Source: Miscanthus floridulus
Taxonomy: Eukaryota; Streptophyta; Magnoliopsida; Poales; Poaceae
NCBI RefSeq assembly: GCF_019320115.1
Contig: NC_089584.1
Location: forward strand, 58,338,852-58,402,851
Direction of reading: 5' to 3'
Length of the DNA: 64,000 bases
A model generated the notes under the pieces. It saw only the letters and a program-made list of their open reading frames with translations, ran no database searches and was not told the DNA's origin. This document shows positions 32,853-42,701 of the stretch, one piece after another. Every line of letters begins with the position of its first letter. Position 1 is the stretch's first letter. Made by a program: the position numbers and the translations under genes.

Positions 32853-35800
32853 GTGCACACCATCATCGGAGGCAAGGTGTCCATCGAGACCAAACGAGAA
32901 CGCAATCTGCTCGCCCGCGCTTGCTTGAACGTGGCCAACACCGACAACCTCCTCACCGATCCGCGGCTCCCTCCGTGGTCTCACCACGAAATCTCCTTCA
33001 ATAGAAAAGACCAATGGGCTGCAATACCTAAGCCAGGACATTTTCCCCTGGTCCTCGATCCTTGTATCAACAAGGTTTAGTTTGACAGAGTACTAATCGA
33101 TAGTGGTAGCTCCATCAATATACTGTTCAAGAACAGTCTGCCCGCCATGAAGATAGCCTAGGCGGACCTCAAGCCGTACGAGGCACAGTTCTGGGGTGTT
33201 CTCTCCGGACAGAGCTCTACACCTCTCAGGTAGATCACACTACCTGTGCAATTTGGGACCTCGGACCACTTCTGCACTGACTATGTCAACTTCATGGTCG
33301 CTGACTTCGACGGCACCTACCATGCTATTCTTGGTCAACCATCACTCACCAAGTTCATGGCCATACCTCATTATAGGTATTTGGTGCTCAAGATGCCTAC
33401 CAAGAAAGGAGTACTAACCCTCCGAGGCAATGTGTATGCAGCTTATACCTATGAGGACGATAGTTTCAAAATAGCAGAGGCTCACGACCTCTCTATTCGC
33501 ATGGCCAAGACCATGCTCGATGCCAAGAAGACCTCGGCTGACCACCTAGAGATCCTAGAGCTCAAGGCTCCATGCAAGAACATCAAGTCCAAGGAGCACA
33601 AGGTGATCCAGCTGGTCGACGGTGATCCTAGTAGAATGGCCCTTATCGGGGCCAACCTGGATCCCAAATAGGAAGACGCACTCATCAGGTTCTTAAGGAG
33701 CAACATGGATGTGTTCGCATGGAAACCTGCTGACATGCCCGGTGTACCTCGAAACTTGATCGAGCACTCCTTGAATGTCAACGGCAAGGCCAAACCTATC
33801 AAGCAGAAGCTATGACGGTTCACTCGCGACAAAAAGGAGGCGATTAGGGTAGAAGTTACATGGCTTTTGGCAGCTGGATTTATCAAAGAAGTGTATCATC
33901 TGGAGTGGTTAGCCAACCCGATTCTTGTATGCAAAAAGAATAATGAATGGAGAATGTACGTTGATTACACTGATCTCAACAAACACTACCCTAAGGACCC
34001 CTTCAGCTTACCTCGCATAGACAAGGTCATAGATTCAACCGCTGGTTGTGAGCTGCTTTCCTTTCTCGATTGCTACTCTGGTTATCATCAGATCACTCTA
34101 AAAAAGGATGACCAGATCAAGACATCTTTTATCACGCCTTTTGGCGCCTACTACTACACAACAATGTCGTTCAGGCTCAAGAACACCGGGGCTACCTACC
34201 AATGCGCTATACAGGCCTGCCTCAAAGAAGAGATAAAAGATGACCTCATCGACGCTTATGTTGATGATATAGTTGTCAAAACCAAGGAAGCACATACCCT
34301 TGTTGACAACCTAGAACGCACCTTTGTAGCCCTTAACACATTCTAGTGGAAATTAAACCCAAAAAAGTGCATCTTTGGTGTTCCTTCTAGCATACTACTT
34401 GGCAACATCATCAGTCACGACGGCATATGCCCTAACCCAGAGAAAGTCAAAGCTGTCTTGGACATGAAGCCACCCAAAAAGGTGAAGGATATTCAGAAGC
34501 TTACCAGATGCATGGCCGCCCTCAGCCGTTTCATATCAAGATTAGGCAAAAAAGGATTACTGTTCTTTAAACTACTCAAAGCATCCGAAAAGTTTGAGTG
34601 GTCGAAGGAAGCAGACGCTGCTTTCACACAGCTAAAACAATACCTTACATCACCTTCGGTCCTCACTGCTCCCAGAGAAGACAAAACACTCCTGCTTTAC
34701 ATTGTGGCTACTAATCGAGTGGTCTCCACGGCCATGGTGGTTGAGCGCGATGAGCCTGGCCATGTCTACAAGGTACAACGACCAATCTATTTCATCAGTG
34801 AGGTACTCAATGAGTCCAAGACCAGGTACCCACAGATTCAGAAGTTGATCTACGCCATACTAATAACATCCCAAAAGTTGAAACATTACTTCGACGGATA
34901 TCGTGTGGTGGTCATGACCGAGTATCCTCTACGAGACATCATTAGCAACAAGGATGCGAATGGGCGCATCGTCAAATGGGCAATGGAGCTATGCCCCTTC
35001 TCCTTGGAATTTGCAAGCCGTACTACAATCAAGTCTTAGGCACTCATCAATTTCATTGTCGAGTGGACAGACTTAAGCGCGCCTACCTGTTCGGGGTCCG
35101 ATGAGGATTGGACGATGTACTTCGATGGCTCTCTCAACATTGATGGCGTGGGAGCAGGAGTCCTTTTTGTGTCACCATCCAAGGAGCAGCTTTGGTACGT
35201 CCTCAGGATTTATTTCCCAGCATCTAATAATGCCACCGAGTACGAAGCATGCCTACATGGTTTGTGCATTGCGGTTGAGCTTAGCGTTAAACATCTCTAT
35301 GTCTACGGAGACTTGGCTCTGGTCATCAACCAACTCAACAAGGACTAGGACACGACCAGCGAAAAGATGGATGCATACTACAAATTGATCAGAAAGCTGG
35401 AAGGCAGGTTCTATGGCATCGAGTACATACACGTGGTCTGGGACAAAAATCAAGCAGCGGATGCGCTGTCAAAGTTAGGATCATCTCAAGCCAAAGTCCC
35501 ACATGGCGTATTCGTCCAAGACCTGCTCATGCCTTCCATCGAAGAGGAAGATTCCACGGTCGATAAGCCTCTAGACCAGCAATTGGTGGCTATGATTCCG
35601 GCGTCGAGCACCACCGAGCCACCTCTGACCACTCATGAACCCAACTGGAGAATACCTTTCATCAAGTACCTAACAGATGGCAGTGGATACACTGATTGGA
35701 CAGAAAATGTGCGCATGATGTGTCGCAGTAAGCAGTACCTGCTCGTCGATGGCAAGTTATGGCGCAAGAACACAAAAGAGGAAATCTTGATGAAGTGTAT

Positions 35801-36883
35801 AACCTAGGAGGATGGTGAACATCTCCTGGACCAAATCCACTCTAGCTCCTATAGCAACCATGCGGCCTCAAGAACGCTGGTCGGTAAGGCTTTCCAAGCA
35901 GGGTTCTATTGGCCGTCAGTAGTAGCCGACGCAGAGAAGCTAGTCCACCACTGTGAGGGTTGTCAGTTCTTCGCCAAGAGAATCCATGTACCAGCACATG
36001 AGATCCAAACAATACCAGCCTCTTGGCCCTTCGCATGCTAGGGGCTGGATATGATCGGGCCCTTCAAACCGGCTCCTGGGAAATTTACATACGTCTTTGT
36101 GCTGATCGACAAATTTTCTAAGTGGATAGAATACATGCCTCTAGTACAGGCATCCTTAGAAAAAGCTGTCACGTTCCTTGACTAGGTCATCCACCATTTC
36201 GGCATACCCAATAGCATCATCACTGATCTGGGTACTCAGTTCACCAGGACGCTTTTTGGGACTTCTACGATGAAAGGAGCATAGTAGTAAAATACGTCTT
36301 GGTGGCGCACCCTAGAGCTAATGGGCAAGTCGAGCGAGCAAATGGCATGATCTTGGATGCATTGAAGAAGATGATGTACAGAGAAAATGACAAAGCTCTT
36401 GGAAGATGGCTCAAAGAGTTGCCAGCCGTGGTCTTGGGCCTCAGAACTCAGCCTAGTCATAACACTGGCGTCTCACCACACTTTATGGTTTACGGTGCTG
36501 AGGTAGTCCTCCCAGCAGATATAGCTTTTAGATCAGCATGGGTAGAGAACTTTGACGAGGGCAAGGTCAATGAAGTACGGGAGCTAGAAGTGAATAGTGC
36601 AGAAGAGAAGCGGCTCGATTCTTGTGTATGCACAGCCAAATACCTTGCTATTTTACGCAGGTACTACAACAAGAACGTTAAAGAGTGGTCCTTCATGGTC
36701 GGGGACCTGGTCCTGAAGTGGAAGATGAATCAGGCTGGTGTCCATAAACTCACAACACCATGGGAGGGGCCCTTCATGATCAAGGAAGTCACACGACCAA
36801 TGTCTTATATGTTAGCTCACCTGGACAGTACGGACGTACCAAATTCATGGCATATCGACAAGCTTAGACGTTTCTATGCTTAA
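32853..36883 (+). pseudogene. pol of element B: protease, RT, RNase H, integrase
   Basis: Best preserved pol in the window. Protease: LIDSGSSINILF near 33095. RT: IKEVYHLEWLANPILV (33885), WRMYVDYTDLNKHYPKDPF, LLSFLDCYSGYHQI and the YVDD box at 34257-34268. RNase H: MYFDGSLNIDG (35115), NATEYEACLHGL, LYVYGDLALVINQL and NQAADALSKL (35450). Integrase: zinc-binding H/H...CEGC (35840-35965), DMIGPF, TDLGTQF and GQVERANG with the catalytic Glu at 36332-36334. The C-terminal part ends WHIDKLRRFYA at 36883. Stops are nearly all TAG (33161, 33231, 33669, 34344, 35037, 35346, 35805, 36040, 36183) plus a TGA near 33814; a one-base frame change lies near 36255. Copies C or A keep Gln or Trp at several of these sites. 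Confidence 0.88.
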
Positions 36884-37517
36884 CTACTGAGATATGTACT
36901 CCTCTTGTACTTTCGATTTACTTCAATAAAGCTATTATGATTTCTCCGACCACTCTAATGTGTCACTTCGAATTTTACGGTTATTCTAACTTAGCCAGTA
37001 AAAGCCGACCACCATTCCTTCTATGGTTTTTGGACCAGGCCCTGTCTTTGGTTCCTCCCAATGCGTGCATGGGATCTGCTCTCTATGCTACGGGTGATCG
37101 GTAGGTCCCCCCTGGTTTGACTTGTCCATGTCTACGTGTGCACAGGTCACACACCTCACACTCCGACCACATGGCAAACTAGGGCTGCACAAACTTTTTG
37201 GGATGACATGTTGAGTACAATGGTACAACTAAACAGAACGTTAACATGTTCTCACTTAGTTACACCAACATGAGTTTCAAGCTTAAATACGTTTTATATA
37301 AAGCAAACAAGCTTATGATGATATACAGTTACGTCACTGCAAGCTTGCCTGAAGAGGCCCAAGTTTACAATAACACAACTACGTCCTTCTACAGCTCTAG
37401 CCTATTCTATTGGCTGGTCGGGGCATGCGGCACCCGCTGCTCACTGCTTCTGATATCCTGCTCGAGTCTCGGGGACTCTTGTACTGGTCGAGCTGAAGAG
37501 GATGGCCCCACCGATGC
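36884..37517. other. Element B: linker between pol and antisense gene
   Basis: Non-coding spacer between the two convergent reading directions. An AATAAA-like signal (TCAATAAAGC) at 36923-36932 could end a sense transcript shortly after integrase. No other gene seen. Confidence 0.5.
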
Positions 37518-40500
37518 CTAGCTGGTCGAGACCGCAGGTTTCATCGGTTGGCTCGAAATTGATGGCGTTTCTAGCTGATTTGTCAATGGCATACCCTGTA
37601 CAGGTGCTGTCCCACCTCCACACAGGTTAATGTCGCCAATTATCTTTGAAGACAGGTCCAGCTGGGTCATCTGAAGCTCCTTAGCCTTGTCTGGGTCTAC
37701 CTCCTTCGGGTACCCAGCCTCCAGGCGCTTGAGATTGATTAGGGGGTAGTGGGCACGCACCATGCTTAGCACATGTGCACCTATGTACTCACCCGCCTCC
37801 TTCACGAACTCTTGGAACCATCCCCATGCCTTCCGGCACCTCTCGACCAGTCCAAGCTGTGGCATCCTCGGCACTTCCTCTGTATGCACTAGGTCGATAA
37901 GGTCGAGGATGGGCATGATGCTAGTTGCCACCTCCTAGCACCGGTTCTTCCACGTGTCCTGATCCTCGGTGGTCTCTAGGCATCGTGCCTTCCAGCCGTC
38001 ATGATCTTTTATCATAGCTTCTAGATGTTTCTTGGCATTGACTTTTAAAACTGCAAACCGCACAAGACATTAAAATGTCATGCCACAACAAGATAAGGTG
38101 GGCAACAGAGTGAGCAAGGTGGTCTAGAACACTTACTTTTCAGTTCCTCCTTCATCTTAGTTGTGTGGTCCCAGAGTTGAGACTAGTCGCGTGCTAGTTT
38201 CTCGTTGTCCTCCTTCAGGCGACCACACTCAGCGGCCACACAGCTATTCTCCTCTTGGAGATGGACTACTTCGGCTTCTAAGCCTGCACTACATCTATTA
38301 CTACCAACAATGCAGCAACATGTGTCATGCACTTGCTGTGATAAAATGACAACTTACTTGTTTTTTCCTGCTCTTTGTTACTAAGCTGGACGACCAGGTT
38401 CTGGTTTTGTGCCTCTTGTTCCATCCTCTCCTGGTCAATGGCTTCAAGTTGGTGGCGCAAGCGTTCCACCTTAGCTGCCAGTTCTCTATTGCTTGCTGTG
38501 ATCCCCTCAATCTGGTCGAAGCACTTTTTTCGGTACCTTGCAGTCTTCATCAGGTCCTGCATGTAAAAAAGCTAAGTTAGAAAAATTGACTGGATAGCAA
38601 GATCAAGTGGTGAAGCCAAACATACCTAGACTTTCATGGTCTCTTCAACCTCTGGGATTTCGTCATGCATAACCCACTAGTCGTTCCGCCAGCGCGACAC
38701 ATATACATGTTGTCGTTTGTCTTGGGGATGGCCCAGGACCTCTTCTACTTCGTCCTCTTCGGCCTCTTGTTTAGGAAGCGGCGCTGGTCTGGAGTTTGTA
38801 GTCTCTACGATCACTATGGCTTTCCCATGAGCCGTAGCATCGGCAAGCGTGCTCTGTGCCACCTCTGGCTGTTGCTCCTCAGCTTGGTCTGATCCCCTTG
38901 GCGCCAAAGTATCCCCTTTAGCAGGGTTAGTGCTCAGAGCACTTGAACTTGGCTTGGCTCTCTGGTCGACCAGCTGCTTGGGGACTGTCGTCTGGCCGCT
39001 CATCTACTGAGGTTTCAGCGGATTTTCTTCTATAGGTTCCTCCACAGCTGGCTGCTGGGCAGTTCTCTCCGCCATTGCTAGCGAAGCCATGCCGCACCCG
39101 GCTAGCTAGTCGGGATTTTTGGTGGATGCCGACCTAATGTATCAGAGATAAGTCAAGAGGGCAACAATATTCAAATATAAATTGTAAGCTTACATCAAGG
39201 TTACAAATACTTACAGCTTAGAAGCATAGAATGATGTGGTGAAGGCGCGTCTCTTTGTCCGTGCTTGCTCCATGTGCTCTGTAGGTGTCACCGGGTCTCT
39301 TTCCATGACCAGTACCAGTGCCGGGGCTTGGTGCTCGACCCCTTGGCTGCTCATCCTCTGCATTGCAGTGGTCGGTGATGTGATCCCTACTGGCACGAAG
39401 GAGCCACCCTACTCCATTGACTCTAATTGTCTCCTCCTCTTTCGAGGGATGAGTTGGAAGATGTCTGCATCCTCTGTTTCATCATCTGATAGTGGGAAGA
39501 TGGCTTGACGACGCTTGCTAGCCGCCGGCCGCTTGCCAGCAGCTCTGGCTGTTGCCTCCTCTCCAACTACGAGCACCGCCTAGTCGACATCTTCGGTCCT
39601 GGTACTGGTCTAGGCGGTTGGGCCGACAACTTGTGGCCACTCTATGCCAGGGGGTGGAGACACGAACACTGCTGCTATGTCATGGCCATTAATCTGACAA
39701 ATATACAGGTGATAACACAGTAAGTTTCTGTTACAACATAACACTATGGGTACAAGGCAGAATGATTTACCTTTGGGGGAGGTCGAGCGAGCATGAAAGC
39801 GTGTTCGATGTCGCTTAATCTGACATAATTTGGATCGGCTAAGTTGAATAGCTCTCCAATCCTAGCTTTGACTTCGATCTTGTCAAGCGCCTCTTTCCTG
39901 GTCCTTGTTGGATCTGCGCTACCCTGGTATTCATAGCCAGGATGTACCCTCCTCTGACAGGGCTGGATCCTTCGGCTGAAGAAGTTCCCGACCACACTTG
40001 GACCATCTAGTTTCTCCCATGGGATCATCCCAAGCAGTTCTGCGATCTATTCCAAGTGCTCGGGTTTCTCCGACCAGCTGTTCTTCTTCTCCGAAATGAA
40101 CCCCATGTCGCATAGGGTGATCGTGTTCGGCTCTTCGCAGATGTAGAACCAATTCTTGTCGTCTAGTGATGTGTTCCAAGGCCAGTGCAAGTACTGGGCC
40201 TTCATCCCATCACGCAGATTGAGGTACATGCCTCTGGCTATCTTCGAGCCGCCGCTTCCTTTCTTCCACAGATAGAAAAGATGGCGAAAGAGGTTGATGG
40301 GGCTGGAAGCCACCATATGCTTCGCAAAGATGGATGAAGGTGGAGACAAGAAGAATCGAGTTAGGATGCAGATTGCAAATCCCAATCTCATAATACAAAC
40401 AGAGCCCCTGAAGGAAAGGGTGCACTAGAACCCCAAAACCCCGCTTGAAGAAATCCTCAAAAACCACAATCTCACCTGGTTGTGGATCGGGGTAGCTTTC

Positions 40501-40647
40501 TCCTTCCAGCGCGTGCCATCCCATGAGTGCCTTGTTGTGGAGCACTCCTATGGTGACGAGGACTTCGATGGTCTACTCGTTGCTCCTTGACTTCCACCAC
40601 TCCTTCGCCCTGACTCTGGCTTTCTTCTAGGTGTCTCTCTTCGCCAT
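37518..40647 (-). pseudogene. Antisense spliced gene of element B (PF04195-like, nuclear-type protein)
   Basis: Starts at the minus-strand ATG at 40647 (MAKRDT). Exon 1 to 39771 encodes ALEGESYPDPQPGEIVVFEDFFKRGFGVLVHPFLQGL, YYEIGICNLHPNSILLVSTFIHLCEAYGG, INLFRHLFYLWKKG, LRDGMKAQYLHW and NWFYICEEPN. These are the motifs of the plant 'putative gypsy type transposon' domain. The donor at 39770 reads AAAG/GTAAAT. A second exon begins after TTTGTCAG (about 39696) and carries an acidic SDDETEDAD followed by PRKRRRQ (about 39448-39430), a nuclear-localisation-like cluster. Later exons are coiled-coil-like (EGITASNRELAAKVERLRHQLEAIDQERMEQEAQN at about 38520-38400). The last ends in SISSQPMKPAVSTS with stop at 37518. 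A TATA-like box lies at about 40800. It carries a TAG at codon 7 and one frame change near 40340. Confidence 0.7.
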
Positions 40648-40791
40648 TAATCTGTCCTTACTAAAGGGGTGGATACGGTGGAGGGGTGATTGGTGATTAT
40701 CTTGGAGGTATAGGGTTTGGCAAGAGGACGAAGAAGGCTGCGGCGGCGAATGGTAATGGGGATTGGTAAAAAATAACTTACCAGTTCTATA

Positions 40792-40800
40792 TTATAAATA
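40792..40800 (-). promoter_or_regulatory. Candidate TATA box of the antisense gene in element B
   Basis: Minus strand TATTTATAATATAG, about 150 bp upstream of the ATG at 40647. Same position as in A and C but not the same sequence. Confidence 0.4.
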
Positions 40801-41132
40801 ACCAAGAGTTCCACCATTTTGTCCACCCGAGATTCTTGGGAGACGTGTGCACGCGCCGTAGACGGTTGTTTTCACAACCTCGAGATCTACGCCAATAAAC
40901 GCGCCCCTTCGTTACTAGTGTACGCGCCTCTTCGTTGCTAGTGTGAGAGGGCCCACACTAACGCACCTCCTTACAGGTGCCAAGCGACTGTTTGCTAGAA
41001 AGGACAAGAAGACAGTGTGACGTGCTATACCCATCTGCTTTTTTGACCAGGCATGTCAGATTGGACTTGACAAAGTAAGAGGATAAATAAATACACCAAA
41101 TAATAATACAAGAGGTGTTCTTTTCTTCGCTG

Positions 41133-41330
41133 CATGTCTTGTGCTCGGGGACTGCTCTGACCACTGCCGTGCTCGGGGACTGCTCCAACCACTGTCATGC
41201 TCAGGGACTACCTAGACCACTTCCGTGCTCGGTGACTGCTCTGACCACTGCCGTGCTCGGGGACTGCCCAGACCACTTCCGTGCTCGGGGACTGCTCCGA
41301 CCACTACTGTGCTCGAGAACTGTCCCGGCC
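41133..41330. repeat. Tandem GCTCGGGGACT repeats (polypurine-like) in element B
   Basis: Seven units such as TGCCGTGCTCGGGGACTGCTC spaced 28-32 bp apart. The core equals the sequence directly before the 3' LTR. Confidence 0.88.
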
Positions 41331-42000
41331 ACTTCTCAGAGACTGTTCTCCTTGGCTACATGTGATTTGTACTCACATACAGTTGAGAGACATTTATTTA
41401 GACCTTGCTACAAGGCTCATACTTCACCTTCCAGCAAGCTCGGGGACTATATCGGTACGATGCACCTATCGGTGCATCTCGTATCACCTATAAGACGATT
41501 GGATTTTTAACTCTAGTGGAAATTCCTTTTGGACCCTAGCACCACGTGCCTACGTCACCTACTACTAGGCTCGAGGACTAAGTGGGCACACTTCACCGTG
41601 CGGTGAATGTGTTTATTTAATCGACCCCTATGCTTTGACTGATTTGTTAGGATTACTATCGTGCTCGGGAACTGTCCCGACCATTGCTCGAAGACTGTTC
41701 TCCTCGGCTACATGTGATTTGTACTCACATAGAGTTGAGAGACATTTATTTAGACCTTGCTACAAGGATCATACTTCGCCTTCTAGCAAGCTTGGGGACT
41801 ACATCGGTACGATGCACCTACCGATGCATTTCGTATCGCTTGTACGACGATTGGGTTCTCAACTTAACTAGAAATTCTTTTTGGACCCTGGCACCATGTG
41901 CCTACGTCACCTACTACCAGGCTCGGGGACTAAGTGGGCACACTTCACCTTGCGGTGAATGTGTTTGTTTTTCGACTACTACGCCTTTGATGATCAAGGA
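41309..42000. repeat. 352-bp tandem duplication in element B 3' region
   Basis: The blocks starting at 41309 and 41661 share TGTTCTCCTCGGCTACATGTG, the TTTAGACCTTGCTACAAGG phrase and the closing module GTGGGCACACTTCACCTTGCGGTGAA. They differ by scattered transitions, so the duplication is old. Each block ends in an inverted repeat (TTCACC/GGTGAA). Confidence 0.85.
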
Positions 42001-42225
42001 CGCTACGCTTCGAGACGCACTTACATTTCTTTTTAGAAATACAAGTGGGCACACTTCCCAGGACAAAAGTCTTTTTCTTTTTTCTTAAGAGCACCACACA
42101 TTCTTTGGACAACCTACTTCTTCGATTGAATACGGTGGTCAGAGATGTCAAGAACTCAAGCCTCAATGTCCGGAGAAGGTTAAAATGGCGTGTCGCAGCA
42201 TAATACATGGTGCTCGGGGACTAGC

Positions 42226-42696
42226 TGTGGGGGTATTGACCCCTATACCCTTACGGCTAGGCTTGGGCTAGCCCAAATCAGAGGGTTCGATCCACCAAAG
42301 GATGACGCATAGCCTGGCCAACCTGTTTGGAGTCCCGTGCAAGGAGTCAAGATAGATTTGGCAATTAAGCAAGATCCTGGTTGGTTAGAATAGAAATCCT
42401 TATCCGGCCACCTATGGCAATTGTAACTGGCTAGGATTAGTTTCCAGATCTATAACCCTGCTCTCTGAACTATATAAGGTGGGTAGGGGACCCCTCTAAA
42501 AAACATCTCTCATTGACATATAGCAATACAATCAGACGCATGACGTAGGTATTACGCCTTCTTGGCGGCCGAACCTAGATAAAACCTCGTGTCTGTCTTG
42601 CGTCATCGTCTTGCTTGTAGCTTGCGCATCTGTCTGCCGACAATCTACTATCTTGGGCATACCCCTAGGTAGACTGCTGACCATATTTCGTTGACT
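42226..42696 (+). repeat. 3' LTR of element B
   Basis: Starts TGTGGGGGTATTGACCCC after the purine-rich tract and ends TTTCGTTGACT. TATA box TATATAAGG at 42471. Followed by target duplication AGCTC and then the reading frame of element A. Confidence 0.94.
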
Positions 42697-42701
42697 AGCT
42701 C

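Larger units (their letters stand above)
40648..42225. other. Element B: 3' non-coding region with repeats and purine tract
   Basis: Carries the presumed antisense promoter (40790-40800), then seven GTGCTCGGGGACTGCTCCGACCACT-type repeats of 28-32 bp at about 41133-41330. A 352-bp tandem duplication follows (about 41309-41660 and 41661-42000). The region ends in GTGCTCGGGGACTAGC (42210-42225), which abuts the LTR and acts as the likely polypurine tract. The short open frames here follow the repeats and are not genes. Confidence 0.75.
29704..42696 (+). mobile_element. Tat-lineage Ty3/gypsy LTR element B, nested in A
   Basis: 12,993-bp element with 471-bp LTRs (29704-30174, 42226-42696), flanked by the 5-bp duplication GGCTC (29699-29703) and AGCTC (42697-42701). 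Removing it restores the RT reading frame of A (EIKW then LLAIRFIKEVYH). The homologous uninterrupted site is visible on the minus strand near 63950-63965 in element C. Order: LTR, primer site, gag, protease, RT, RNase H, integrase, antisense gene, repeat-rich 3' region, purine-rich GTGCTCGGGGACTAGC, LTR. Catalytic motifs of protease (DSG), RT (YVDD) and integrase (Glu) are intact, but about ten stops and one frame change break pol. Confidence 0.93.

Noticed and set aside
41115..42088. Open frames of 110-134 residues in the B 3' region
   Set aside because: They span the purine-motif repeats and the 352-bp duplication and repeat with them; no independent coding evidence.
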